From Pseudomonas putida S13.1.2 (lineage in GTDB: Bacteria > Pseudomonadota > Gammaproteobacteria > Pseudomonadales > Pseudomonadaceae): 64,000 nucleotides of DNA. The stretch spans positions 3,472,001-3,536,000 of the forward strand of contig NZ_CP010979.1 of NCBI RefSeq assembly GCF_000498395.2, written 5' to 3'. A program made the position numbers and the translations under genes. The stretch's first letter is position 1. Each line of letters starts with the position of its first letter. This document shows, piece after piece, positions 8,188-16,708 of this stretch. The notes beneath the pieces were generated by a model. It saw nothing but the letters and a program-made list of their open reading frames with translations. It did not search any database and was not told the origin of the DNA.

Positions 8188-9159
8188 ATGGGTCGAGTCG
8201 TGGCATCGGCGGTGTACAGCGCCGGCAGAAAGGTCACCAACATCAGCATCGACGAAGGCAGCGAGTGGGCGCGCAAGCCGGGGCACTTTGTGTGGATCGG
8301 CCTGGAAGAGCCCAATGCCGAGGAACTGGCCAACCTGCAATGCCAGTTCAACCTGCACGAACTGGCCATCGAAGACGCCCTGGAAAAGCACAGCCGGCCC
8401 AAGCTGGAAACCTTTGGCGACGCGCTGTTCATCGTCACCTATTCGCCAGTGCGCCACGAAGGCAAGCTGGAGTTCATCGAAACGCATATCTTTGCCGGCA
8501 ACGGCTACATCATCACCTGCCGTAACGGCCACTCCAAATCCTACGCCCTGGTGCGCCAGCGCTGCGAGGCACGGCCGCTGCTGCTGGAGCACGGTGAAGA
8601 CTTTGTGCTGTACGCCCTGCTCGACTTCGTCACCGAGAACTACCAACCGGTCAGCGAGGCCATTCATGGTGAGATCGAAGAGCTGGAGCAAAGCGTGCTT
8701 GGCGGCTCGTTGCAGGAAGATGATATCCGCCGCCTGCACAGCCTGCGCCGCGACATCCTGCGCCTGCGCCGCTATGTGGCGCCCATGGTGGAGATAAGCG
8801 AGGAATTGCAGCGCCTGAGCTTCCCGTTTATCGACAAGAACATGCGCCCGTATTTTCGTGATGTGCAGATCCACGTGACACGGCAGATGGAAGACCTGGT
8901 CAGCATCCGCGACATCGCCAGCCAGACCATCGAAATCGGCATGCTGCTGGAGTCGTCACGCCAGAGCATCGTGCAACGCAAGTTTGCGGCGTGGGCGGCG
9001 ATCCTGGCGTTCCCTACGGCGATTGCGGGGATTTACGGGATGAACTTTCAGAACATGCCGGAGCTGGGGTGGCACTACGGGTACTTCGGGGTACTGGGGG
9101 TAATCGTGCTGGGGTGTACGGGGCTGTTTGCCAGCTTCAAGAAATCTGGCTGGCTCTGA
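8188..9159 (+). CDS. CorA-family divalent-metal transporter
   Basis: A 323-residue magnesium/cobalt channel of the CorA family. It has a large soluble N-terminal domain with long helices and two C-terminal membrane helices. The signature YGMNF is present at the end of the first membrane helix (about residue 283), followed by NMPEL in the periplasmic loop. The ATG at 8188 is taken because the family starts here; an earlier frame from 8125 would extend into the intergenic gap. It could move Mg2+, Co2+, Ni2+ or Zn2+. Confidence 0.9.
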   Translation: MGRVVASAVYSAGRKVTNISIDEGSEWARKPGHFVWIGLEEPNAEELANLQCQFNLHELAIEDALEKHSRPKLETFGDALFIVTYSPVRHEGKLEFIETHIFAGNGYIITCRNGHSKSYALVRQRCEARPLLLEHGEDFVLYALLDFVTENYQPVSEAIHGEIEELEQSVLGGSLQEDDIRRLHSLRRDILRLRRYVAPMVEISEELQRLSFPFIDKNMRPYFRDVQIHVTRQMEDLVSIRDIASQTIEIGMLLESSRQSIVQRKFAAWAAILAFPTAIAGIYGMNFQNMPELGWHYGYFGVLGVIVLGCTGLFASFKKSGWL

Positions 9160-9186
9160 GATTGCCGGGGCCGCTTTGCGGCCCAT

Positions 9187-9264
9187 TCGCCGGCAAGCCA
9201 GCTCCCACAGGACTGCACAGGCCTCCCAGGCAGTGCAATCCTGTGGGAGCTGGCTTGCCGGCGA
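9187..9264. repeat. Paired inverted REP element (GCCGGCAAGCCAGC type)
   Basis: TCGCCGGCAAGCCAGCTCCC (9187 onward) is repeated inverted ending at 9264. The pair is flanked by two small GC-rich hairpins (9163-9183 and about 9268-9284), so it forms a compact cluster between convergent genes. Confidence 0.85.
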
Positions 9265-9289
9265 TTGGGCTGCAAGGCAGCCCCCGCCA

Positions 9290-10021
9290 CTACGCCGCGT
9301 TATGCTTGCTCGTCGGCTGCTGGACAAAGCGCATCATCCACTCCCCCACCAGGTCGCCCTGGTGCTCGGTGGCCAGGCTGGCCACGGCCTTGTGGTACAC
9401 CTCATCCCCCAGGTACTCCTGGCGGGCATCCAGCAGGGCGCGGGAGTAGTCGTGCACGAACTCCGGGTGGCCCTGGAAGCACAGCACCTGGTCACGAATG
9501 TGGTACGCCGCATTCGGGCAGAAATCGCTTGAAGCAATGACCGTGGCGCCTTCCGGCAATTCGGTCACCTGGTCCTGGTGGCTGATCAGCAAGGTCAGCT
9601 CCGACACCTCCGGGTCCATCCACGGCGCATGGGCCGCCAGCGAGTAGCGATGGATGCCCACGCCCCAGCCCTTCTCTGCCCGCTCGGCCTTGCCGCCCAG
9701 GGTCAATGCCAGCAACTGATGGCCAAAACACACACCCAGCAGTTTCTCGCCACGCTCGTAAAGCTTCAGCAAGTATGCCTTGAGCGTCTGGATCCAGGCA
9801 TCGGTACCAAACGAATCGGCCTTGCTGCCCGTCACAAGGTAAGCATCGAACACTTCATTGTCGGCGGGGTAGTCGCCGTGCATCACGTTGTAGACACAAA
9901 ATTCGGCGGCGATCGGCTGACGCGAGAAAAGCTGCTCGAACATCCTGCCGTAGCCCTGGTACTGCGCCGTCAACTCCGGTCGCAGGACATCGGTTTCAAG
10001 GATGCAGATGCGTAACGACAT
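9290..10021 (-). CDS. Class I glutamine amidotransferase-like protein
   Basis: A 243-residue stand-alone GATase1-fold protein. The nucleophile elbow is GVCFGHQ (Cys about residue 94) and the catalytic His-Glu pair is in QGHPEF (about residue 183), so the triad is complete. The ATG at 10021 is preceded by AGGAC. Such proteins resemble the glutaminase half of GuaA but stand alone, and some act on gamma-glutamyl compounds. No synthetase partner lies beside it, so the ammonia acceptor or true substrate is unknown. Confidence 0.85.
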   Translation of the reverse strand: MSLRICILETDVLRPELTAQYQGYGRMFEQLFSRQPIAAEFCVYNVMHGDYPADNEVFDAYLVTGSKADSFGTDAWIQTLKAYLLKLYERGEKLLGVCFGHQLLALTLGGKAERAEKGWGVGIHRYSLAAHAPWMDPEVSELTLLISHQDQVTELPEGATVIASSDFCPNAAYHIRDQVLCFQGHPEFVHDYSRALLDARQEYLGDEVYHKAVASLATEHQGDLVGEWMMRFVQQPTSKHNAA

Positions 10022-10387
10022 AGGGGTAGTCCTGAACGACATGGGTGGGAATCTGCTGTAGAGACTGACGCGAAAGACACGTACAAGCAAGTAGGCTGCA
10101 CTGACGAACGGTCACATTTTGTGGGTACCTGGCTGGCACCTGCGCCACTGTCTAGTCAGAGCATGCCAGCCAGATAGCACATGGCCTCATAGCCAATGGC
10201 AATCGTAGAGCCACACAATTAGAACAAAGGGTTCTCAAACATGGATCACACACACCCTACTGTTGGTTGTATATCCACTTTCAAGAGGCAGGCAGTCAGG
10301 GCGCCACGCGGTGCCACTGTGATCGACCCGAAGCGCGACAAGGAAGCCAACGGGTATTCAGGAATAACAACAAGAAGGCGGTCCGCC
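10022..10387. other. Intergenic region, divergent promoter candidate
   Basis: No gene is supported here. It contains a short dyad AGAAC-N5-GTTCT (10221-10235) just before an unsupported ATG at 10241, and must hold the promoters for the amidotransferase (leftward) and the 31-residue gene (rightward). No convincing -35/-10 pair was identified. Confidence 0.4.
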
Positions 10388-10483
10388 ATGTTCAGACAAT
10401 CGAAAATTCGCCAAGCTGGGCTCATTCTGTTTGCCACCACTTTACTGTTGATCTTGCCGAACCTGACACGTTTGTTCGGCTGA
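10388..10483 (+). CDS. 31-residue predicted single-pass membrane protein
   Basis: The ATG at 10388 is preceded by AGAAGG at 10373-10378 with 9-base spacing. It encodes a short basic N-terminus (MFRQSKIRQ), one hydrophobic helix (AGLILFATTLLLILP) and a short tail. A longer reading from ATG 10241 would add 49 residues without recognisable features, so the short form is preferred. I recognise no function. It precedes the cytochrome gene by 66 bases on the same strand and might be transcribed with it. Confidence 0.5.
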   Translation: MFRQSKIRQAGLILFATTLLLILPNLTRLFG

Positions 10484-10549
10484 CAGTGGCGGTGGCGCCA
10501 ATGGGCAGTGCACAGGTAACCTGCCGGCCTTGATGGTTGGAGATTGCCC

Positions 10550-11350
10550 ATGCGCCACTGCCTTGCCCTGTTTGCGTTGTGCCTGAGCCTGCCGCTTTCG
10601 GCGGCGCAACTGCACCTGGAACTGGGCGCCAGCACGCGCCAGTGGAGCAGCGCCGAACTGCTGGCCCACCCGCAGGCCGAGGAAATCAGCGTCGATCAGG
10701 ATGTTTCGTACAAACGCCCCATGCACTATCGGGCGGTGCCGTTGGCCACGCTGCTGGAAGGCGTGAACGCCGGCGATCACCTGCAGGCCGTGGCATTGGA
10801 CGGCTTTGCCGCCGAAATGCCCGCCGCACCGTTGCTGCAGCAAGGGCCGGCACGGGCGTGGGTGGCCGTAGAGGACCCCGGCAAGCCGTGGCCGGCACTG
10901 GGCAAGGGCAAACCCAGCGCGGGGCCGTTCTACCTCGTGTGGACCCAGCCACTGGCCAGCGGCATCCGCCCGGAGCAGTGGCCGTTCCAGATTTCCACCC
11001 TGCGTAAACTGGCCGCTGTCGAAACACGGTTCCCGGCCTTGCTGCCCGACCCGAAGCTGCCAGCCGACAGCCCCGTGCGCCAGGGCTTTGCCTTGTTCCA
11101 GCAAAATTGCATGGCGTGCCACCGCCTGAACGGTGCTGGGGATGCGCAGATGGGGCCGGATTTGAATGTGCCGCACAACCCGACCGAGTATTTTCAACCG
11201 GGTTATCTGCGCAAATTGATTCGCGACCCGCAACGCCTGCGGCAGTGGCCACAGGCGAAGATGCCGGGGTTTACTGAAAGTGTGCTGAGTGAACAGGAAC
11301 TGGATGCGTTGCTGGCCTATCTGGGGCATATGGCCGGGCGCAAACCGTAA
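10550..11350 (+). CDS. Periplasmic c-type cytochrome with N-terminal extra domain
   Basis: A 266-residue exported protein. A signal peptide (about 1-18, ending LSAAQ) is followed by about 160 residues resembling the small molybdopterin-oxidoreductase-like domain found near cytochromes, without recognisable metal ligands, and then a C-terminal cytochrome c domain. The heme-binding CMACH is near residue 185 and a candidate axial Met is in KMPGF (about 239). The ATG at 10550 has GGAG at 10538-10541; a TTG two codons earlier is less likely. It likely carries electrons in the periplasm. The partner is unknown. Confidence 0.85.
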   Translation: MRHCLALFALCLSLPLSAAQLHLELGASTRQWSSAELLAHPQAEEISVDQDVSYKRPMHYRAVPLATLLEGVNAGDHLQAVALDGFAAEMPAAPLLQQGPARAWVAVEDPGKPWPALGKGKPSAGPFYLVWTQPLASGIRPEQWPFQISTLRKLAAVETRFPALLPDPKLPADSPVRQGFALFQQNCMACHRLNGAGDAQMGPDLNVPHNPTEYFQPGYLRKLIRDPQRLRQWPQAKMPGFTESVLSEQELDALLAYLGHMAGRKP

Positions 11351-11362
11351 GAACAGCGTGTG

Positions 11363-11446
11363 CTTTTTCGCGGGCTTGCCCGCTCCCACAGGATCACCAC
11401 AGGGCTAGACATTGTGAGATACCTCTGGGAGCCCCGCGAAAAAGGC
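11363..11446. repeat. Degenerate REP pair
   Basis: The left arm (11364-11392) is a good GCGGGCTTGCCCGC copy. The right arm (about 11421-11446) has lost part of the core and keeps CTGGGAGCCCCGCGAAAAAG. It lies between convergent genes. Confidence 0.7.
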
Positions 11447-11457
11447 AACGGATACCT

Positions 11458-11790
11458 TCAGGCGGTCTGCCGTTCGTGCTTGACGCCCCACCCTTCCACC
11501 TCCCCCCCATAAGGTGTCACCAGCTGCTCAAAGGTCTCTTCAAAGTCACCAATACCGCCATAGGTGGCGTACATGACCTTGCTCAGTTCAAGGTGCCAGG
11601 CACCGTCGCCCAGCTCCTTCACCTGGGCATTGAGCGATTCGCCACGAAATTGCCCCGCGGCGCGGCGGGCCCCTGCCTCGTCGGGGAATACGGCATAGAA
11701 CTCGATGGGGTGGATCTGGGTGAAGTCGAAACCGCCTGCCTTCATCTGGCGCAGGACGTTGCTGCTGATATCGTCGTTCTGGCTGCTCAT
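11458..11790 (-). CDS. rraB: RraB-family ribonuclease E regulator-like protein
   Basis: A 110-residue acidic protein matching the RraB family (regulator of ribonuclease E activity B). The pattern is a short helix, FDFTQIHPIEFYAVFPDEA, a basic middle strand, YEGIGDFEETF-like helix text, and a closing GGEVEGWG that is very characteristic. In other bacteria RraB binds RNase E and alters mRNA decay. The ATG at 11790 has a strong AGGAGGA site; longer upstream reading is not supported. The next gene on this strand starts at 12207. Confidence 0.75.
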   Translation of the reverse strand: MSSQNDDISSNVLRQMKAGGFDFTQIHPIEFYAVFPDEAGARRAAGQFRGESLNAQVKELGDGAWHLELSKVMYATYGGIGDFEETFEQLVTPYGGEVEGWGVKHERQTA

Positions 11791-11970
11791 GAATCGTCCT
11801 CCTGAATAAAGCAATGGATAGACTTTCCGTGCACTACGCACCTGCCGGCAATCAATGGCCGAGCAGTTCGAGCTGATGCAAGACGCGAATTGAAGCGGTG
11901 CCAACCCGCAGAATAGGGGGGCACCTTCCCTCATCGTAGCGCCTGAACAGGCGCCACGCAAACGTGTGGG

Positions 11971-12207
11971 TCAGGGCGCTTCGTGAATGCTGGTGATGGT
12001 CACCCCGCTATGCTCCTTGAGCCAGCGGGCGGTCGGGGAAATGGTGCGGTCCTGGAAGTCGTTGAGGTCCAGCTCGTCCATTACCGGGAACAGTTGCGAA
12101 CGGATGGCCCGCGCGGCTTCCTCTTCGCTGGGGCGCAGCTCAGCCCGCAGCACTACGGTGGACGGTTCGCCTTTTTGATCGGCAAAGGTGACTTCCCACG
12201 CTTTCAT
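11971..12207 (-). CDS. Conserved hypothetical 78-residue protein
   Basis: A small acidic protein with an AGG/GGAGGA-type ribosome site upstream of the ATG at 12207. The sequence begins MKAWEVTFADQKGEPSTVVL and ends ITSIHEAP. It has an alternating strand-helix composition and no signal peptide or membrane helix. I do not recognise the family. It lies 180 bases upstream of the RraB-like gene on the same strand, and the two could share a transcript. Confidence 0.7.
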   Translation of the reverse strand: MKAWEVTFADQKGEPSTVVLRAELRPSEEEAARAIRSQLFPVMDELDLNDFQDRTISPTARWLKEHSGVTITSIHEAP

Positions 12208-12292
12208 TGAACAAGTCCTCCCAATCCAGAGACACCAAGGTGTGATGCCTGATCAACTGACCTTGGGGCTGGGAGAATGTTCAGTCTGTAAG

Positions 12293-12387
12293 GGCCTCTT
12301 CGCGAGGTAAGCCCGCTCCCACAGAGATATCAACGGCGGGATTGCGATGATATCCCTGTGGGAGCGGGCTTGCCCCGCGAATGGGCC
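12293..12387. repeat. Paired inverted REP element (mixed arms)
   Basis: The left arm is of the GCGAGGTAAGCCCGC form and the right arm (12356-12387) of the GGGCTTGCCCCGCGAA form, so the two arms differ in the core. A GGGCCGC/GCGGCCC hairpin with TTTT follows at 12383-12403. Confidence 0.8.
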
Positions 12388-12409
12388 GCAAAGCGGCCCT
12401 TTTGCAGCC

Positions 12410-14467
12410 TTACTTCGGCGTGCCGTGCACCACACCGGCTGTGTTATCCAAAAGGCTCTTGGTCGCCGTCTGGATGTACGCTTCCAGCTTTTTCAGCATT
12501 TCCGGCTGGTCCGGGCTTTCGATCAGTTCGGCCTTGAACTCGCTGCCCAGCTGGTAGCGATACATGCGTGGGGTCATGTCCTTGGACTCGATCAGGATGC
12601 GGTCGCCTTGCACCAGGCCAACGATCTGCTCGCTGCCCGACGGCTTGATCATGCCCACGCCCTGGTCGCCCTCTGGCAGGTTGAGCAGGTCGCGGCCCCA
12701 GCACTGGTGGCGGGCCGCGCCACCCAGGCGGCCCATGATGGTCGGCACGATATCGACCTGGGTGCCCACGGTGTGGTTCACCGCACCAAACTTCTCCTGA
12801 ATGCCCGGGGCAATCAGCAGCAGCGGCACGTTGAAACGGCCCAGGTCCAGTTCGGTGACCTGCTGGTGGTTGCCAAAGCCATGGTCGCCGACGATGACGA
12901 ACAGGGTTTCCTTGAAGTAAGGCTCTTTACGCGCCTTCTCGAAGAACTGGCCCAGCGCCCAGTCCGAATAGCGCATGGCAGTGAGGTGCTCGTCCAGGCG
13001 GCCTTGCCCGGTGACCTTCTCGACCGGCAGGTCTTTGGGCAGCGCATACGGGGTGTGGTTGGACAGCGTCTGCAGCAGCGCGTAGATCGGCTTCTTGCCG
13101 TCGTGCTTGGCCAGTTCCTCGTTGCCGCGGTCGAACATGTCCTGGTCGGACACGCCCCAGGTCGGGTCGGAGAACACCGGGTTGACGAAGTCGTTACGGC
13201 CAATGAAGGTGGTCATGCCCTGGTTGCCGAAGAACCCGGACTGGTTGTCCCAGGCAAAATCACCGTTGTAGACGTACACGTCGTCGTAATCACGGGCGCT
13301 GAGCAGTGCCGGCAGGCCAGACAGCTTATGGCCGCCTTCCGGGGTCTGCATCAGGTATTCGAAACCTGGCAGGTTGGGGAAGCACGCCATGGTGGCGAAC
13401 ATACCCTGGTGGGTATGGGTGCCGTTGGAGAAGAAGCGGTCGAACAGCAGGCCTTCTTTGGCCAGCTTGTCGAAGTACGGGGTGATGTTGTTGGGGCTGC
13501 CCAGCGCACCCACCGAGTGGCCGGCAAAGCTCTCCATCAGGATCACCACCACGTTCTTGATCGGCAGGGTGCGTTCGGCCGGCGGCAGGAAGTCGCGGCG
13601 GATGGCAGCCTCGTCGGCATCGACCAGGGTGTCGTGGGCGGTCAGCAGCTGTTCGCGCACGCTTTGCGTGGCCACGTTCTGCTCCAGTACCGGCTTCCAG
13701 ATGTTGGCGCGGTCTTCGCCGAAGCGGCTCTTGGCGGCGTCGATCAGGGTCAGGGTGCCGTTCAGGCCAAGCTGGTTGACGAAGTTGGAGTCGGTGGTAA
13801 AGGCATCACCCCAGCGCATTGGCGGGCCTTGGCGCAGGGTGCCACGGGCAGCGACCACGGCCACCAGCAGAATCACCATGAACACCGCCAGGCGGTTGTA
13901 CCACGGGGCAGCGCGGTGCAGGCCATCGCCACGGGTGGCGCGGTCGATACCTTTGAACAGCAAGCTCAGCAGCCAGGTGCCGAAGGCCCAGGCCAGCAGG
14001 TAGCGCACGACAGGGAAGCCGTACCAGAGCATGCTCATGACGGTTTTCGGGTCTTCCTTGATGTACTGGAACACCAGGCCGTTGAGGCGTTGGTGGAACT
14101 CGCGGTAGAAGTCCATTTCCATCAGGCCGAGGAACATCACCACGCTCGAGGTGAGGGTCAGCCAGAAGCGGAACACGCCACGCCGGGCCATGGCCCAGGG
14201 GCTGAGGATGGCCAGCAGCAGCGGGATGCTGAGGTAAACCACTACCCGCAGGTCGAAGCGCAAGCCGTTGAGGAAGCCTTCGGCGACAGTCGAATAAGGG
14301 GTATCGCCGATCATGTCGCTGTTGTAGACCAGCAGCGCCAGGCGCACCAGGCTGAGCATCAGCATGATCACCAGGCCGCTGAGCAGCGTGTAGGCCAAGT
14401 GGGATTTCAGGGTCGGCGAAAACGACGTTCGCGCGCCCTGTTGCTTCAAGGCGTCCGTGTTAGCCAT
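12410..14467 (-). CDS. LTA-synthase-family membrane sulfatase-fold enzyme
   Basis: A 685-residue protein with about five N-terminal membrane helices (residues 25-200) and a large periplasmic alkaline-phosphatase/sulfatase-fold domain (from about 250). Expected metal and nucleophile positions are visible: Glu in VVILMESFAG, Thr in FSNGTHTHQG, and Asp-His in VIVGDHGFG. Relatives transfer phosphoglycerol or phosphoethanolamine to glycans or lipids. In Gram-negative bacteria this group modifies periplasmic glucans or envelope glycans. The ATG at 14467 has AGGA upstream. The exact acceptor is not known. A second, shorter member of the superfamily lies in the capsule locus at 60361. Confidence 0.88.
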   Translation of the reverse strand: MANTDALKQQGARTSFSPTLKSHLAYTLLSGLVIMLMLSLVRLALLVYNSDMIGDTPYSTVAEGFLNGLRFDLRVVVYLSIPLLLAILSPWAMARRGVFRFWLTLTSSVVMFLGLMEMDFYREFHQRLNGLVFQYIKEDPKTVMSMLWYGFPVVRYLLAWAFGTWLLSLLFKGIDRATRGDGLHRAAPWYNRLAVFMVILLVAVVAARGTLRQGPPMRWGDAFTTDSNFVNQLGLNGTLTLIDAAKSRFGEDRANIWKPVLEQNVATQSVREQLLTAHDTLVDADEAAIRRDFLPPAERTLPIKNVVVILMESFAGHSVGALGSPNNITPYFDKLAKEGLLFDRFFSNGTHTHQGMFATMACFPNLPGFEYLMQTPEGGHKLSGLPALLSARDYDDVYVYNGDFAWDNQSGFFGNQGMTTFIGRNDFVNPVFSDPTWGVSDQDMFDRGNEELAKHDGKKPIYALLQTLSNHTPYALPKDLPVEKVTGQGRLDEHLTAMRYSDWALGQFFEKARKEPYFKETLFVIVGDHGFGNHQQVTELDLGRFNVPLLLIAPGIQEKFGAVNHTVGTQVDIVPTIMGRLGGAARHQCWGRDLLNLPEGDQGVGMIKPSGSEQIVGLVQGDRILIESKDMTPRMYRYQLGSEFKAELIESPDQPEMLKKLEAYIQTATKSLLDNTAGVVHGTPK

Positions 14468-14595
14468 GAATGGGAAGGTCCTAGGATTGCGGTTTGCGAA
14501 GAGGCGCTGGTGCTAGACCAACGCAGCATTGTGCGGGTGCGGATTCTGTTTAAACCAATGTGAAAATTTTGTCACTGGGATGTTGCGGCTTTTGT

Positions 14596-14704
14596 CTGTG
14601 CCGGCCTCTTCGCGGGCTTGCCCGCTCCCACAGGAGCCCCGCAACTCTTGAGAGCGGCGTAGTACCTGTGGGAGCGGGCGAGCCCGCGAAAAGGCCGGCA
14701 CAGG
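14596..14704. repeat. Paired inverted REP element (GCGGGC..GCCCGC type)
   Basis: The outer ends CTGTGCCGGCC and GGCCGGCACAG are perfectly inverted, with GCGGGCTTGCCCGC and GCGGGCGAGCCCGC cores inside. It lies in the gap upstream of the 12410-14467 gene. Confidence 0.88.
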
Positions 14705-14707
14705 CGT

Positions 14708-14899
14708 TCAGATGCGCACATTCCCCCGCGGCCCGGCAATCGCCCAGATCACCAGCCCCACCACCGGCAGCAGGGCGATCAACAAGATCCACAACACCTT
14801 GATACCCACCTCGCTGCCGCTCTTGATCACATTGAGGATGGCCCAGATATCCAGCGCCAGAATGATCAGCCCGACCAGGCTGTTGAATGTAGACCCCAT
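14708..14899 (-). CDS. PLDc_N-type small membrane protein
   Basis: A 63-residue protein with two hydrophobic helices (about 5-22 and 34-54) and the ending VIWAIAGPRG, which matches the phospholipase-D N-terminal (PLDc_N) small-protein family in which 'W..i...GP.g' closes the domain. The ATG at 14899 has AGGAG upstream. It stands alone, with no PLD catalytic domain, so it is probably a small inner-membrane protein of unknown role. Confidence 0.75.
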   Translation of the reverse strand: MGSTFNSLVGLIILALDIWAILNVIKSGSEVGIKVLWILLIALLPVVGLVIWAIAGPRGNVRI

Positions 14900-15025
14900 G
14901 CCTAAACTCCTGTCCAGAGGCTTTGCTGCACAGCATAGCCAGCTATCGCACCAATAGAAGGGAATCCTTGGCCGTTGGCGCAGGTCCCTGAGTAGACTGA
15001 CTGCAATAATTGATTCGAGGTTCGC

Positions 15026-15964
15026 ATGCCCCCCGCACACAGCCAAAGCGCCGCCCCACCTTCACTGCTGCACGCCTGGCGCCAGCAGGTTGCCAACACG
15101 CCCTGGCTCAGTGCCGGCCTGGGGTTGAGCCTGCTGGCGGTGGTCGCACTGCTGGCGGCCAGCTTCTGGAACGCGGTGAACGGCGACCATGCCGATAACC
15201 TGCACCTGGCCGTGCTGGGTGGGTTGTCCGGCTTTGGCGCCACCGCGCTGGGTGCGGTGCTGGCCGTGGTGCTGCGCGATGTCAGCGCCCGCAACCAGGA
15301 TGTGATGCTGGGTTTTGCCGCCGGCATGATGCTGGCCGCCAGTTCGTTTTCGCTGATTCTGCCGGGCCTGGACGCCGCCCGCGAGATCACCGGCAACGGC
15401 CCCGCAGCGGCCTTTACCGTGGTGCTGGGCATGGGCCTGGGCGTGTTGCTGATGCTGGGCCTGGACCGTTTCACCCCGCATGAGCATGAAAGCACCGGCC
15501 CGTGCGGCCCCGAGGCCGAGCGCATCAGCCGGGTTTGGCTGTTTGTGCTGGCGATCACCTTGCACAACCTGCCCGAAGGCATGGCGATTGGCGTGAGCTT
15601 CGCCAATGGCGACATGAACATCGGCCTGCCGCTGACCAGCGCCATCGCCATCCAGGACATACCCGAAGGCCTGGCCGTCGCGCTGGCCCTGCGCGCCACC
15701 GGGCTGTCGAACATGAAAGCCGCGCTGGTTGCCATAGGGTCTGGGCTGATGGAGCCGCTGGGGGCGGTGATCGGACTGGGGATTTCGACCGGTTTTGCAC
15801 TCGCCTACCCGATCAGCATGGGGCTGGCGGCGGGGGCGATGATCTTTGTGGTAAGCCACGAGGTGATCCCCGAAACCCACCGTAACGGGCACCAGACGGC
15901 GGCGACCCTGGGGCTGATGGGTGGGTTTGCGGTGATGATGTTTCTGGATACCGCGCTGGGCTGA
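15026..15964 (+). CDS. ZIP-family metal transporter (GufA-like)
   Basis: A 312-residue inner-membrane protein with about eight membrane helices. The metal-binding signatures are HNLPEGMAIG in helix 4 (about residue 181) and QDIPEGLAVA in helix 5 (about 210), which place it in the ZIP family and close to GufA. A short His-containing loop (PHEHES) lies before them. It likely imports Zn2+ or other divalent cations. The ATG at 15026 has CGAGG upstream. It is divergent from the PLDc_N-type gene. Confidence 0.9.
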   Translation: MPPAHSQSAAPPSLLHAWRQQVANTPWLSAGLGLSLLAVVALLAASFWNAVNGDHADNLHLAVLGGLSGFGATALGAVLAVVLRDVSARNQDVMLGFAAGMMLAASSFSLILPGLDAAREITGNGPAAAFTVVLGMGLGVLLMLGLDRFTPHEHESTGPCGPEAERISRVWLFVLAITLHNLPEGMAIGVSFANGDMNIGLPLTSAIAIQDIPEGLAVALALRATGLSNMKAALVAIGSGLMEPLGAVIGLGISTGFALAYPISMGLAAGAMIFVVSHEVIPETHRNGHQTAATLGLMGGFAVMMFLDTALG

Positions 15965-15984
15965 AGCTGCCCTGCACAGATCCC

Positions 15985-16100
15985 TGTAGGAGCGGCCTTG
16001 TGTCGCGATGGGGCGCAAAGCGGCCCCGGCAATTTGTGCGGCGAAGCTGAAAACGCCGGGGCCGCTGCGCGCCCCATCGCGACACAAGGCCGCTCCTACA
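15985..16100. repeat. Paired inverted REP-like element (GCGGCCTTGTGTCGCGA type)
   Basis: TGTAGGAGCGGCCTTGTGTC and on to GCGATGGGGCGC (15985-16016) is perfectly inverted at 16069-16100. The inner part holds a further GGCCCCGGC..GCCGGGGCC pair. This core differs from the other REP types here and recurs at 34925. Confidence 0.85.
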
Positions 16101-16117
16101 CGGGACCGCGCCTGGCT

Positions 16118-16648
16118 TTAGATGTGTACAGCGACTTTCAGGGCTTCCAGGGCTGGCTCGACCTTGATGCCCAGCTCGGCACCCAGCTCCAGCACCCGCG
16201 CCAGGTCGTTCTGCCCCACCATCACCACCTGCAGCTCGTCATCCAGCAACTGGCTGAAGTTGAGCAACACATAACCACCGGCCTCCTTGTTCAATGCGCC
16301 CATCTGCACCTGGATGCGGTTGAGCGCGGTCAGTGGCTCGGTGCGGGCCAGTTGCTTGGGCTTGAGGGTGAACGGCACGCTGCTATCGAACGAGTCGCTG
16401 ATCTGCTGGAACAGGTCCTGATAGCTGTCAGCCTGGAACACCACAGTGTCCGGCAGGCTGCCCAGCACCACCCATTCGCCCAGCGGGATGGGGAAGCTGT
16501 CGTCGTAGTTGATGTCGGGGTTGGCGGCCAGGAAAGCGGCCGGGTCGGCGTAGGCCTGGGCGGCCTCGTCGGCGACGCGCTCGATGTCGGCCTCACGCAT
16601 GCAGCCGGCGCCAATGAGGCTGATGAATTCGAGCAACTGAGTTTTCAT
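16118..16648 (-). CDS. DUF6630-like conserved protein
   Basis: A 176-residue soluble acidic protein. The N-terminal helix region (MKTQLLEFISLIGAGCMREA) and the strongly acidic middle suit the family I know as DUF6630, though I give this name from memory. No catalytic motif is visible. The start at 16648 lacks a strong ribosome site. It is followed on the same strand by nothing closer than the REP pair. Upstream on the same strand is the ankyrin gene, which ends 60 bases away. Confidence 0.65.
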   Translation of the reverse strand: MKTQLLEFISLIGAGCMREADIERVADEAAQAYADPAAFLAANPDINYDDSFPIPLGEWVVLGSLPDTVVFQADSYQDLFQQISDSFDSSVPFTLKPKQLARTEPLTALNRIQVQMGALNKEAGGYVLLNFSQLLDDELQVVMVGQNDLARVLELGAELGIKVEPALEALKVAVHI

Positions 16649-16708
16649 GAAAGGGGGCCTGCGACGGGTGAAAAGTCGCCAAGGATAGCCGCAAATGCCC
16701 CCTGGCAG

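Noticed and set aside
10241-10483. An 80-codon reading that extends the 31-residue peptide upstream
   Set aside because: The added 49 residues have no recognisable features, and the internal ATG at 10388 has the better-placed ribosome site.
12347-14563. A 738-codon plus-strand open frame
   Set aside because: It is antisense to the well-supported LTA-synthase-type gene and has His/Gln/Val-rich composition typical of a shadow frame in high-GC DNA.
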